The notes under the pieces are model-generated. The model worked only from the letters and a program-made list of their open reading frames with translations, did not search any database and was not told the origin of the DNA. Of a stretch of 53,118 bases of DNA, positions 12,661 through 24,947 are shown piece after piece. Location: NCBI RefSeq assembly GCF_000485595.1, contig NW_014577186.1:17691-70808 (forward strand), read 5' to 3'. The DNA comes from Priapulus caudatus (Eukaryota > Priapulida > Priapulimorpha > Priapulimorphida > Priapulidae). Both the position numbers and the translations under genes were made by a program. The stretch's first letter is position 1. Each line of letters opens with the position of its first letter.

Positions 12661-12667
12661 AATGCCA

Positions 12668-14042
12668 TTAGCCATTCACCTGTTTCTGGGGTAGATTTCC
12701 CCCTTTAAACATCGACCAACAGAACGTCCGTAAAACTAGGGTACAAACGTTCCAATTCGCAACTCATCTACAATGCTGGTTGTTTTTACTAGGATATTGC
12801 AATTCTTGTTGTCCACTATGTGTTCTGGGGCAATTGCACACCTACCTTTTTCATCATAGATATCCTGTTTTAGGTAACAAGCGCACTAAAGGTGCCATTG
12901 CAACAGCAGCCTTTGAATGCCAATTTGTGGATCGGGCTGCTCCCGCATGTATCTACTTGCACAAGCGTCAGCCTCCCGCATCCCACGGCTACCATTGCTC
13001 CAAGCATTCTCACGAACTCTAAAAACCAGCAGGCAAGCATATTCATAAAATTGCGACAGCCATAGACCTATTCACTATATCAGTGATGTAAGTTGCCGTA
13101 CGCCTATAAGACTGCTGCAGTCCTGCAACAAACATTCCTTCTGCGCTAGTCTACTGATACTGCAGCCATCGATGTTGTTGCACTCCTACTAGTTCCTGTC
13201 TGCAACTGCTGTTTCCACTTAATTGACACATCTGAACTATAATTCATTGTCCGATATGGTATAGTATGGTATAATTTTATAGTCCTAAGTATGGATTTAT
13301 GCTTTATGCTATTGTCAATGCTGCTATGATATCTCTATGCTAGCTGACTCTGTTACATCGCTCCTCATGTTACTACTCGCCTGATGTCGAACAACAGCCA
13401 GCTTCTGCATAACTACATTGATGAATTGTAAAGTTGAAGCTACGCTGTCATGTTCTCCTACGCATCCGTACACCCGCACCACCGTCTCCTCCTACAATAT
13501 AGTCATCCGCTGTTGAATGCAAACGTCAGACCCAGCTTTTTTTATAGTAACCTCGTTAGTTTTAGCGTAGCTTAACTAAACTAAGTTACAATTCTCCACC
13601 GTCGATACTGCCAGAATCGAGAACTGTGACAGCACAACACACCCACACAACACATCTGTTGGTTAACTCCATCCACGATAAATAAGAACATGGAAATAGT
13701 ATACATTTTATATTTTTTTGGCCATATGCCGAGATATCTGTACTTAACTTAAAATAATGGTCTATCCGCGTTGTCGCTCCTGCTTATATGGGTAATACAT
13801 TATAATTTAACATCACAAGCATTTCAAATATAAGCATAAGAAATAGCCTTAAATTTGCTTAACAACTTGCGTTACTTGTTGACATCTAACTGATCGACTA
13901 CTTGTGAATTGTCTTTGACTGTAGAGTGCCGTGCATAAACCTGCCTGAGTGAATTTGCAGAACGTCGCGACCATCATGTTCGCCCTCAAATAATCTACCG
14001 CTTCCTCGAATTGCTGCTGATCAAACGAGCTCTCGCCCAGAA
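12668..14042 (-). pseudogene. PUSL1: PUSL1 exons 5-8, frameshifted copy (copy 1)
   Basis: Damaged counterparts of the intact exons at 28612-29972: exon 5 about 13902-14042, exon 6 13381-13491, exon 7 12846-13018, exon 8 about 12668-12767. Splice sites are still readable, including the unusual CAG|GCGAGT donor of exon 6 and the TTTTTAG acceptor of exon 7. Fragments such as FDQQQFEEAVDYLRANM show frame loss. This copy is in the correct place and order after exons 2-4 (22192-23885). Confidence 0.85.
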
Positions 14043-14089
14043 GCAAAAACAAAACCACATATTAATGCAATACCCTATTTGCCTGCCGT

Positions 14090-16250
14090 AATTGTCAGGC
14101 AAGTCCTCAGCCGATATGTTGAATAGCGCATTTTATAAAAAACAAATTTGTCACAAAATGCTGCAAACCCAATAGTTTGCGATGCAACGTGTCCAACACA
14201 CGCTTAACTGAGTATTACGCCTGAGTGGTTATCTCTCTGAATGGATAGGTTGATAAGCTACTATGTCATTGGCCAAATAGCCATATTTCGAAGAATGCGT
14301 GACAAATGTTCACCATGAGTTTACCCTGGCCTTCATCCTAGGTCGCCCATAGTACCCTATAAAACGTTACATTCAGACTCAAGTATTCCACAGACCATCT
14401 TCTGGTCAGTTAGGTGCCAGGATAAACCGCAGGATATGCAACGATCCCGTATAACTAGTAAGCATTTTTCAACATGTTAATACAGGACTGAAAAATTTTT
14501 CAAGGACTTTCAAGACATTTATCGAACATTCAAGGACATTTTTCGAAAATCTCCAAGGACATTTTCATCGAATTCATACACAGAATAAAACATAACCTGA
14601 TTAATTTAATAATACACCCCATTCTTAATCATTGTCCACCTCTAACCACTTACCTGATACATTAAAAACCCTTCTAAACACTGTTCCTGGTCTAACAACA
14701 TACCTTGCACGATCCTGCACCCGAATATACGCGCCGAAGCGCAACAGCGCCACCGTCGTAGGTGCCTTTGAGACAATTCGCTGCCGCGTATGTAGAACTA
14801 AACTACTCAAGCCCTCTGGTACCTACAGAAAAGCCCCGAAATCGTCCAACTGAGGCCACGTTTCCCCCTTGGGCGATGTCAGCAGCCTTCGACTCTGCAC
14901 CCGTAGGGCTAGAATAAATTCCAATATGTCGTCATTGCAAATTTTTTTGGTTGGCGCGTTACGTTTTTCGTCTATCAAAGCGATTTCCATTATTTACATT
15001 TAACGCCCTGAACTATTTCTCGTACATATCGTCGTCCCATAGATGGCGCTCGAGGCTCTCTCTAGGGCCCTTTTTCCAGAGAATTTTTCCTTAGACCTGC
15101 CGTGGAGAGTTTGAACACGGCTCCACTAACGTATAACTTTCGTGTAGGCGAAAGATACTGGCCGAGTAACGGCCTTCCCGAGTCTAGCCTGGCGTCGTGA
15201 CGTACGCCGCACTTCGGAGCCATACCTGTAGTTCTCGTCGCAGGCGCTGACGGAGATGAGTGGATTTTTTAACACTGAGAATGTCCTTCGATTTCGATAG
15301 TCAATCGGCAGCGATATTGCCAATATGGAATTTGAATATGTCCTCTTGACCGCCCCCCCTGCGCTGCCGTTGCGACGGCACGTTGCGTGCGAAGCACGTG
15401 CTGGCGTCGCCAGTGGAGTTTTTACACGTGCCTAATCCTACACACGCCCGCAACCTGACACACAAATAATATAGAGCCCACATAACCCGCCGTGCGCCAG
15501 AGCGAGCGAGAGCGAGAGTATGAGAGAGAGACAGACTGCGGAGTGGCCGAGAAAGAGAGACAATAGTGGAGAACGCAGATAAGGTCGACAATACGCACGG
15601 TGAACGGTACGTCCCATTGTACGGTCCCGAAAACTCCGCATGTACCCTGCCGGCGTATATATACCATTCGCGCGCGTACCTCTTCCTGTCGCCGCGCCTC
15701 GGATTCGTGAGTAGCGGGAGCTTAGCGGGCAGTAGACCATTGATGCCGCGCGCGCCGGGGAGCGTCGCGCGCCAGCTCCCGCGTAATTATCAATGCGGCG
15801 CGACGTGTGAGAGCCGCATTCGGCGGTCGGGGTGATACAAGGGGGACGATTCTAGACGGGGGCGGCTGGGAGTAGATGGATGGGTGCATTAGTGAGCGGT
15901 CAGTGTGCTTTTGCGCAAGGGCCATGTTCCTTGTTTAGTCCGGTCTTCTGATTTACGTTGGGCGAGCGCTGATATTGTAGGATCAGACTAACCTGAGAGT
16001 AGCTTGAGGGATCACAATTATAGACGATGGTCTACTCGTGTCTATAGCTGTTTATGTAAGCTAATCTCTGATACACTTTTTGATTGAGTTGTATGCCCGG
16101 ATATATTAAGAGAGTACTTGTAAATCTTTTATACAGGCAGAGAGTTCTTGATATCAGTAAAGAGTACCAGTCTATAGGGGAATGTTCTATCAGGAGTTCA
16201 ACATGACGAGTGTCTGTGATCGTCGCTAGAGGCATAAAAGGGCGGGCGCT
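14090..16250. other. Noncoding part of copy 1, PUSL1 intron 4
   Basis: It holds CAAGGACATTT-type repeats at about 14486-14570, a region with GAGAGC and GC-rich stretches (15480-15850), and no supportable exon. The counterpart is 30000-31950. On the minus strand this is the start of a long intron between PUSL1 exons 4 and 5. Confidence 0.5.
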
Positions 16251-16254
16251 CCCG

Positions 16255-17218
16255 AATAGCATGGCTACTGGCCACGTTGCATTTGTTGGCACGGTCCCCA
16301 CGTTGGCAATAGAACGTTGGCCACGTGGCCAACGTTGGCACCGGTCCTGGTTGCATGTGGTTGGCAATATGAACGTTGGCCAACTTGGCGTATGGTTGCA
16401 TGGTGCCACTTGTTGCAGGTGGTTGGCCATGCCGCCGTTGGCCAACGTTGGCGTATGTTGCCATATATTTCTAGTTGAAATGTTGCTGCATACGTTGCCA
16501 ACGTTGGCGTAATGGTTGGCAACAATGCTAGTTGGGCCATTGTTGGCTTACATAACGTTGGCCAATCGTTGGCGTAGGTTTTGGCATGATGCTATTGCAA
16601 ATGGGTGCGCATACCGTTGGCCAACGTTGCATATGGTTGCATGATCTAGTTGGCAGTGTTTGGCTGTATGAGGTTGGACCACCGTTGTGTATGGTTGCAT
16701 GGTCACGGTTGGCAAGTGTTGGCTCTATGGCGTTGGCCAACTTGCATATGTCGCATGTCACGTTGCAAATTGTTGCGCCTGACGTTGACCAACGTTGCCG
16801 ATGTATCGGCATGGTTCCGTTGCAACCTGTTGTCTGCATGACGTTTGGACTCACCGTTGTCGTATGTCGGCATGGTCAGCGTTGGCTGCATGACGTTGGG
16901 ACACACGTTGCGCAATGGTGGCATATCAACGGTTGTCAAATGGTTGTCTGCATGACGTGGGCCAACGTGTGTCATTGTTGGCATGTCATAGTGCAATGTT
17001 GCTGCATGGACGTTGGGTCCAACGTGGCGTAGTTGGCATGGTCACCGTTTTGCAAATGGTTGCTGCATGACGTTGGCCAACGTTGTTGTATGGTTGCATG
17101 GTCATTGGTTGCAAGTGTTTGGCTGCATGCCGTTGGGCCAACGTTGGTGTATGGTGTTATGGTCATGTTGCAAGTGCTTGCTGCGCATGACGTTGGCCAA
17201 CGTTGCCGGTATGATTGT
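16255..17218 (+). repeat. ~61-bp satellite with palindromic core (copy 1)
   Basis: Tandem units of about 60-62 bp, each with a CGTTGGCCAACGTTGGC core plus GCATGGTCACGGTTGGCA and GGTTGGCTGCATGA segments. Unit lengths vary because of indels. It gives spurious ORFs on both strands. The cleaner counterpart is 31954-32962. Confidence 0.85.
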
Positions 17219-17219
17219 C

Positions 17220-18950
17220 AATACTAAGTTACCAAGATGGCTCATTTTAATTATACTATTTTACGGTGCCGTGGCATGTTATAGAATTGGTTACACGGAC
17301 ATGCAACCAAGTGCGCTACACACCATTTTTGTGCAGGCATACATCTATAGCTAGATTAGTAACATATCTATTTCCGTATTACACACAATATGTTGGCGAT
17401 GATTGCATGAGCTATAAATTCAGGAGATGCCAACACACTACGATTTATCTGTATTTGAATGCGAATTTCGTTGCATTTTACCACTATCGACCAGTTTGCA
17501 TACAACTACCTTAGTCTGTACGATCGAAAAAAAATCTTTTTTAATATATTCAAGTGTTTTGTTCAGTGTTACATTGATAAACATGATTGCAAATCACTAC
17601 ATGTATTTATCAGCAAATATCAGTGAACTTATTGTCATTTGGTCCCAGAATGCCAGAAATTGCATCCTCGGAATCAAAATTTTTCCACAGAGGGCATGCC
17701 CGAACCCCCCGTAGCATACTTCGGTCACTGCGTGACCCTCCGGACTACAGACGTCAGATACCTCACTACAGCTTGCTCAGAAAAGTTGTGCATCTCTGTA
17801 TATTACAAAGGCTTCCTATTTAGATAATATTTTACGGGCCGTGCATTTACTAAATTGATTTTACATTGCAGCAAGCACCATGGGAATCTAGCAAACATTC
17901 TAGTTGCAGGGCATACAGCCTATAGCTCCGATGTAACATATCAGCTATAATAATATATATATATATATACATTGGTCTTCTGTAGATAAACTACAAGTAC
18001 CAGACAATCACTTTAAGCTGATTACTGGCCAGAGTTTTACGCTGCGCGATCATTCAGACAACTTTAATGAATATTAAACCTGTATACAATTCCATAACCT
18101 ATAGTAAACATAATGGCGCTATTGAGTTAAAAGCGAACCCAATAATATAGCGAGTCAGAACAATCCTTTAATATTTCGATCTACTGACTTTGTTAACCTA
18201 TGCCAGCATACGGTTTCCGCAGCAACCGTACGCGAGCTATATTAGTTACTAGAGCTATAGAACTCCGATAACAATAGAATACTAAAACAATCGCGCCATT
18301 CATGTTTATATAGTTATGAATCATACAAGGTTATGTATTCATTAAAGTTTCTGCATGATCGCGCAAGCTCCAAACGTAATACGCACTAAGAAGTGATGTC
18401 TTGTCTTTAATTATCTACAGACGTACAATATATTACGCCTCTGCAACCCTAATCGCATTGAGCACTCTATCCGCATTGTAGACATCCAAGCAATCCCAGA
18501 CTTTAGATATATATTTATATATACATTATATATATCTATAGTTCGTTGTGGTACTAATCTTTTATAACTACCAACATACATATTACATAACATTCTTTTA
18601 CTACATAATATATATTTTTGTCATTAATTGTGATATATATATAATATAGTATATTATCGCAAATCATAAAAAAGCCCACACACCAAACTACAATACACAC
18701 ACAGTGCGCTGCGCAGCGCGCGTGCACTACCATCTTATATAGTTGTGTGTGTGTCGTCGTGCATGTGCGAGAGTTACAGCGGGCCATACTACAACTACTA
18801 TCTATTATAAGAACCGTAATATATGTATATAAGGTTAAAAATATTATCCATTGCGTAAATGATGTATATGTATAAATATATGTATATGTATATGTATATG
18901 TATATGATTCGTATTTCTGCGTGTGCGCGCGTTCGTGCGTGTATCTGTCG
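17220..18950. other. AT-rich noncoding stretch (copy 1)
   Basis: No exon supported. It contains short TA microsatellites (about 17950-17970, 18510-18660) and a TATATG run at 18859-18906. The counterpart is 32963-34755. Confidence 0.5.
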
Positions 18951-19320
18951 CTATAGCTCTCTCAGTCTCTCTGTCTATCTATCTTATCTTCACTCGCTCC
19001 TCCCACTCTCTCTCCCCTCTGTTCTCGCATCCTCGCGCAACTCGTGCTTGTCGTTCGTCTGCACCACGCTCACATCCCTCGATCTCCCCTCGCCTCTCTT
19101 CCTTTGATCATTTCGATTGTCCTCTCTCTCTCTCTCTCGGTCATTAATTTTGCCTCTCGCCCTCTCTCTCTTCATTTGGCTTCTCCTCCGCATCTCTCCT
19201 CTCTGCTCTCATTGCTCTCGCCCTATCTTCTCTCTCATTTCTCTCGCCCTCCTCTCTTCATTTGCTCTCTCGCGTCGACTCTCTTTCTCCTCCTCTTGGT
19301 CTCTCCGTCTAACAATCGCC
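18950..19320 (+). repeat. CT-rich tandem repeat (copy 1)
   Basis: Pyrimidine-rich DNA with a ~30-bp loosely repeated CTCTCATTTGCTCTCGCCC motif. Translations are Ser/Leu- or Arg/Glu-rich and not genuine genes. The counterpart is about 34755-35095. Confidence 0.75.
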
Positions 19321-19611
19321 AGGATATTTCTCCACGCGCAGCTCCGTGTCCCAGCGGTGTATGTTCAGTACTGTCAGTCCGTCGCGTGTCGGTGTGACCG
19401 TGTTGTAAATCGTACACCTTAGCGACTGTAGAAAACACTCAGCACATTATACAAGGTCTTCCCATCGCCCCTGTGCTTGCATGGCTAATACACATCCCTA
19501 CCGCAACAAAGAGATTCTGTACCTAGCTAGCACCGTGACACTGGTCAACCAGGCAATGACATCTTGGTTAACTGGGAATGTCGCTTTGGTGTCTCACAAA
19601 TCTGAGAAGCC

Positions 19612-20692
19612 CGCAGAGAGTGAGTGTTATAGTGTCTGAGAAACGTGTGGCCGCGTGTGTATGGTGTGGCGCGAGAAGCCTGTGTGTGTTTGTGTGTGTG
19701 TGTTGTGTGTGTTGTGTGTGAGAGAGAGAGCCCAGAGAGAGACAGAGACAGGAGAGCGTGCGTGTGTGTGGAGAGCGAGAGAGAACCAGAAGGATTGTGT
19801 CCTGTTCAGAGAGAAAAGGTGCTGTGTGATGTGAGAGCGAGATCAAGAGACTAGCGAGGCCTGTTCGCCGCTGTGTGTGTTGAGAGACAGATAGAGAGAG
19901 AGAGAGTGTTTGCTGTGTGTGGTGTGTGACAGAGAGAAGAGAGAGAGAGAGAGATGAGAGAGAGAAGAGAGAGAGAGAAGAGAACGGTGTGCGCTGGCGT
20001 GGTGGTGTGTGTGAGAGAGCGTGAGGTGTGCGCGCGTCGGGTGTGTGTGTGGAGAGAGAGAACCAAGGGAGGGAGGTGTACTGTGTCAGAGAGAGAGAGA
20101 GATGAGAGAGAGAGGGTTGCGCTCGTGGCGTTGTTGTGAGAGAGAGAGAGAGAGAGACCCAGGGAGGAGGGTGTAATTTTCAGAGTAGGAGAGAGAAGGT
20201 GGTCGCTGCGTGCGTCCTGTGGTTGTGAGAGAGAGAGAAGCCCAGACGAGGAGCGTGGTCGTATGTTATCAGAGAGAAGAGAGGTGGTGCGTGTGCTGTG
20301 TGCGCGCCGCGCGCTCGTGTGTGGGTCGAGAGAGAGGTGTGCGTGTTTCTGTGTGTGTGTGACGAGAGAGAGGAACCAAAGAAGTCGTGTATTTCAGATG
20401 AGAAGAGAGGTGTGTGCGCGCGCAGTGTTTATGTGTGTGAGGAGAGCGAGAACCTGAGAGGGAGGTTATGGTCTGAGAGAGAGAGAGCGAACTGAGAGGG
20501 AGTGTTATTTGTCTAGAGAGATAGAGAGAGAGAACCTGAGAGGGAGTGTGTATGTGTCGAGAGAGAAGGTGTTGTGTGTGTGTGTGAGAGAGAGAGAGAC
20601 AGAGAGAGCGAGAGAGAGAGAGGTGCTCGTCTTGTGTTGTGTGTGTGTACCCAGAGAGAGAAATAGCAGAAACCAAGAAGTGTGCGCGCGGT

Positions 20693-20723
<31 letters not shown>

Positions 20724-20744
20724 GAGGGGCTGCGCCGTGTGTAA

Positions 20745-20784
<40 letters not shown>

Positions 20785-21385
20785 TGCCGTGTTTGTGTTG
20801 GTTGTGCGTCGTGTGTTGTGTTGTGTTGGTGTGTGTGTGTGTGTGTGTGTGGTGGTGTGTTGCGTGTCGTGTGTGTGAGAGAGGTGTGCGTCGTTTGTTT
20901 GTGTTGTTACAGGAAGAACCAGAGGGAATGTATGTTCAGAGAGAGAGAGAAGAGTGGTTGTGCGCTGGCGCGTTGCTGGTGTGGTTAGAAGAGTAGAGAG
21001 AGAACAGAAGGAGTGTGTATTGTCTGAGAGAGGTGTTGTGTATGTGTGGTTGTGTGAGAGAGAAGAGAGCAGCGAGCCAAAAATGGATAAATGTCAGAAG
21101 AGAGAGAGAGAGAGGTGTTGTGTTTATTTTTCGTGTGTGTTGTGACATGGAGAGAGAGTGAGAGAACCAGCAGAGGGAGGTGTATGTGTCAGAGAGAGAA
21201 TTGAGAGAGAGAGAGGTGTCGCGCAGGTGGTTGTGTAGTGAGAGAGTGAACCAGAGAGGGAGTGTGATGTGCAGCGAGAGAGAGAGAAGCGACAGAGGTT
21301 GCGCGGTGTGTTGGTGTGTGTGTGTGTGGTGTGTGAGAGCAAGAAGAGAGAGAGAGAGAGAGAACCAAAGAAGGAGTGTTTGAGG
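19612..21385 (+). repeat. GA/GT-rich minisatellite, ~1.8 kb
   Basis: (GA)n and (GT)n blocks alternate around a recurring AACCAGAGAGGGAGTGT segment, suggesting an irregular unit of roughly 80-110 bp. Copy 2 of the large duplication stops at the N gap just after entering this array, so only about 50 bp of it is duplicated. Confidence 0.75.
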
Positions 21386-21420
21386 GGGAAACTAACGTAT
21401 AGGCACGCTGAGCAAAAAGC

Positions 21421-21902
21421 CCGTTGGCCAACGTGGCAAATGACGTGGCCAACGTGCATATGACATTGGCCGCAACGTGGCAATCTGACGTTGGTCCAAC
21501 TGTTGGCATAATATGACGTTGGCCAACGATTGCAATATGTCGTTGGGCCTAACGTTGCAGTTTATGACGTTGGCAAATCGTAGCAGTATCGACTTGCGCC
21601 AACCGTTGGCAGTATGACGTTGGCAACGTTGGCAATATGCCGTTGGCCACCGTTGGCAAATATGACGTTGGCCAACGTTTGGCAATATACGTTGGGCCAA
21701 CTTGGCAATATGACTTGGCCAACGTTGGCAATATGACGTTGGGCCAACTTTGGCAATATGACGTGGGTCACGTTGCGCAACGATGGCCACAACGTTGGCC
21801 AACGTCGCTTCCAACGTTGGCCATAACGGTCCACGCCGTCAACGAGCAAAATCCGTTGGGCCAACGTTGGCAAGCGTCAACGTGGCCCAACGTTGGCATG
21901 GG
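21421..21902 (+). repeat. 24-bp satellite sharing the palindromic core
   Basis: About 20 units of the form AATATGACGTTGGCCAACGT followed by TGGC. The unit shares its palindrome (CGTTGGCCAACG or CGTTGGGCCAACG) with the ~61-bp satellite at 16255-17218, but lacks the rest of that unit. Confidence 0.85.
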
Positions 21903-21959
21903 CTAAGACAGCCGTGCCAAACGTGCCCAACGTCAGCATGTTATCTGGTTCAAAGCATA

Positions 21960-22030
21960 AAATCAACATTACTAAATTCAAGTACTTTTCAAGGACTCCC
22001 CTCAAATTCAAGGACTTTTCAAGGACTGTG
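21960..22030 (+). repeat. CAAGGACTTTT dispersed repeat
   Basis: Two copies of TTCAAGGACTTTTCAAGGAC-like sequence. The same motif occurs in the same orientation at about 14486-14570, 30476-30545 and 31902-31945, so it is a dispersed family linked to the satellite blocks and not a terminal inverted repeat. Confidence 0.55.
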
Positions 22031-22191
22031 CGAACAATGTTAAATATGTTGATGCTAATGAGTGCCACTAAATCCAGGAGCATGTGAATGAGCTGCACAA
22101 CAAGTAAGCACCTATAATCATTGACTTATCACAGAATGATGCGCACAGCCAACTGAATAACATGGCTGATTGCCAAGTGCTCAATACTCAC

Positions 22192-23885
22192 ATTTTCACA
22201 GGTGTGCACTTTCCAAGCTCAAATATCGGGAACATGGCATTGTATAGTGCGCCCACGCGCCCATGTTCTACTGCAACCGAAGAAAGGTACTCCTCATCCT
22301 TCAGGACAGCCAGTCGGTATAGATAAGTCTTTCCCTTGGCATGAACTCGGCAGTGAAATCTATCATTCACGATCCTTGTTTTAAGAATTCTGAAACAGCC
22401 AATTAACTGCACCTATACTGTTCTGGTAAATGTTTGTGTATACCCAGACGCATTGGCAATTTCACTTCACTCCTACTTTAGTCTATAAAACTATGTGTTT
22501 ATCATGTTTTCAGGAGCGAATAAAACCAAACTTTAAAAATGTGTTTTTATTAACTCCTGATATTTTGTACAATATGATTGGCTATTTCGCAAAGGTTTTC
22601 AGTAAAAAGTAACAAATTTGTCATCAGATATACTATAGCAAAAATTAGTTTACAATCATACACCCACTATATGCCTTACAGTAGAGTTTAAGCCCGACGC
22701 ACACGTGAGTTATTTTACTCAAGTAAAATGACGCACGAGTCAAATTACTCAACGAAAATCCGCCACACACGTGAGTAAAATGACGCATGCGTCAAATTAC
22801 TCAACGAAAATCTGCCGCACACGTGAGTAAAATGACTCATGCGTCATTTTACTTGAGTAAAATAACTCACGTGTGCGCCGGGCTTTACACGAAGTAGACA
22901 TCTCTCATTTTAAGCCAGACATTAGAACACCGAAGAAAATTATATATATGCTCTACTACAGGTTATGGTTTCACGTCCCCAGAACGTTTATACTCAGTAT
23001 ACTGTAACACACTTATTATTTGCTGGTGACTAAAACAACAAAACTAAACAGGCATTTTATGACTAAACCATACATCATCTAGATTGTGTTAGCTGCTGCA
23101 GTTCTGAGTTCTATGCGATGCACGAATGCACTCCTGCTGGCGTGACATGCGACACTGTAGTCTGCATCGTTATCACCACTCTGGGAGTTCATTGCTACGA
23201 GTGAAAGATGCGCGAGTCGGCCGCGAATCGTACTACCTTATGTCCTCACCGGCTCGAAGAAGTCGCAGATTGACATTCCGCGTGACGTCGCCGGGCCGGA
23301 ATATGGTGCCACCTGGCTTGTCTCGCTCCAAGTCAACATGAGCAGTGTTGCACATGGCATGAACGCCAGCGTCTGTCCGGCTGCAGGTGACGAGCCGCAC
23401 CTCAGCCTTCGGTTTTAGCGCTTCTATCGCGGCCTGCACATAATTATAGAATAAATTAATTTAGAATAACACACGTTTGTTAGAATCAGCAAAAACATAG
23501 GTGGACTAGCAACTGTCACATTCTGCCTAAAACGTTTCCAGAAAATACGTGTAAAAAAATGTAAAATGTGTATAAAGGCCACTTGAGGGAACTGCCAAAC
23601 GTGTCCCCAATAGAGAGGTGTTTGTTCTATAGATATGGTTTCACTGTATAACTGGCATGCAAGGGAAATTCCAAGTGTTGTTTATAGACAGGCATCCATT
23701 TTATTCTTGGGCTCACGATTAAACTACAACAAATATTATAAATGTACAGCCAAATTTATCCAAGTTACACAATACTCCACAACAGGACGAGTCTACAGAT
23801 GAATGCTGAGTCGTTTATTAGCAGGATTCTTACCTTCAATGTGCCATGGATAGTCTTCCTAGCACTTCCCTGATTCTGCAGCCCA
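22192..23885 (-). CDS. PUSL1: PUSL1-like tRNA pseudouridine synthase, exons 2-4
   Basis: TruA-family enzymes convert uridine to pseudouridine in tRNA using a catalytic Asp. Exon 2 (23834-23885) continues exon 1 in phase and encodes GLQNQGSARKTIHGTLK. Exon 3 (23237-23433) carries LVTCSRTDAGVHA; its Asp, residue 56 of the assembled protein, is the catalytic one. It ends with GEDIR split by a GTAGTA donor. Exon 4 (22192-22389) gives ILKTRIVNDRFHCRVHAKG and KTYLYRLA, the conserved substrate-site segment, and ends at a GTGAGT donor. Phases fit on both sides. With exon 1 and the intact exons 5-8 the protein is 335 residues, against about 300 for human PUSL1. These exons lie in clean, non-duplicated sequence. 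Confidence 0.93.
22691..22884. mobile_element. MITE 'E2', AGCCCG... termini, TTA target duplication
   Basis: The inverted termini are AGCCCGACGCACACGTGAGT and its near complement, flanked by TTA on both sides (22688-22690, 22885-22887). A 3-bp TTA/TAA duplication fits PIF/Harbinger-type elements. The interior repeats the terminal CACACGTGAGTAAAATGACG motif about three times in alternating orientation, so the element is nearly palindromic. The ends match element E1 at 45268. No ORF. Confidence 0.75.
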
Positions 23886-23889
23886 CTAT

Positions 23890-24612
23890 AAATAAAAAAT
23901 GCAATTAAGGATGACTCAACCACCCTGACTCATCACTCAACAGTAGGCATTCTACCCTTGCAGCTAGTCAGTATGCAGTGTGCATATAACATGATATAAG
24001 TCATACACACACGATAGAATTTTTATAACAGTTTATTTTTATAATTACGAAAGCATACCTTACAAAGGAAAGTACATAAATAAAATGTGCAGCTAGATAA
24101 TTACCAATGATAAACCTACAAAAAATATGTCTAACACAAAATTTGTTATCTGGCGCCATGGTTCGAAATTATCAGGAGTAGATAATAGGGAAGGAGTGTG
24201 ACATCAATAAACAAGGGAAATTCGTCATTTACTAGCCTTATAATCTCTATGATTTACTACGCGTAACTCATCCAACTTGAGCTCAAATCGTACACAGTAC
24301 ATTCGCCTAACATCGTGCGAAATCGTTTCCTCGTTTACACAAGCAATCCGGAGATACAGACTAAAACGTACGACACGATTATCCATTCTTTGACCATCAA
24401 TCCAAGCCGATTGCCCGCCTATATTCAAACAAAAGGCAACTACTAACGCGCTATTGCTAACTCGGCGGGCAATGTGGCTCGCTGGGAGATTTGAGCCCAA
24501 TCAGCTGCTGCTAATTGCGGTTGGCGTGCGTGCGTGGTGGCATGCCAGTATGTGCAGTGGGGGCTGCTGTATGCCGGTATGTAGCTGTGTACCGGGTCAA
24601 AGGTTATCTCGC
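23890..24612. other. Non-duplicated noncoding stretch left of copy 2
   Basis: Part of PUSL1 intron 1. A 91-codon minus ORF (24225-24500) shows no recognisable motif and no splice context, and I do not call it. The junction with the duplicated block lies between 24605 and 24613. Confidence 0.5.
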
Positions 24613-24947
24613 AATAATTAAATCTGCTGTGCAACTGTGTATATAAATATTATTAGTGTACTTTAATAGTCGGTGATCTATCAGAAATCACGTAAAAAAG
24701 TCTTATTTTGGCTTCCAGAAAGGGTCTTATAAGTCCTTATTTCAACATGTGTCTTACTACTATGAACCCTGTTTTAAGCAAGAAGCAAGAGTGGCGCCTA
24801 ACAACAAAAATGTAAAATAAATAACAATTCTGCATTTTCAAGAGTAGTCATATTTTATGATCAATCAAAATATGAAATCACCAACAGTCACTAGAACGAA
24901 GGCTGGTCGATTGCATTGAAGCACACGTCTGCGCGTTCGTCTTGTAG

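Larger units (their letters stand above)
8496..19655 (+). repeat. Large ~11-kb direct duplication, copy 1
   Basis: Collinear with 24613-35450 from AATAATTAAATCTGCTG at the left end to the GA-rich array on the right. Every landmark recurs in order: CutC exons 7-8, a small ORF, dispersed repeat C, a C-rich tract, PUSL1 exons 8 to 5, the CAAGGAC repeat, a palindromic satellite, and the CT-rich and GA-rich tracts. Differences are mostly single-base insertions and deletions, in coding and noncoding sequence alike. Coding exons are frameshifted in this copy and intact in the other. Confidence 0.93.

Noticed and set aside
16198-17354. ORFs of 60-148 codons on both strands
   Set aside because: Products of the ~61-bp satellite; frames are not kept between the two copies.
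18859-21509. Many Ser/Leu-, Arg/Glu- and Cys/Val-rich ORFs
   Set aside because: Low-complexity CT, GA and GT tracts; no motif, splice context or conserved frame between the two copies.
14486-22030. One large transposon bounded by CAAGGACTTTT repeats
   Set aside because: The boundary repeats are in direct, not inverted, orientation, and the same motif also occurs singly (31902-31945).
24225-24500. 91-codon minus-strand ORF
   Set aside because: No recognisable motif, no splice partner, and it lies inside PUSL1 intron 1.
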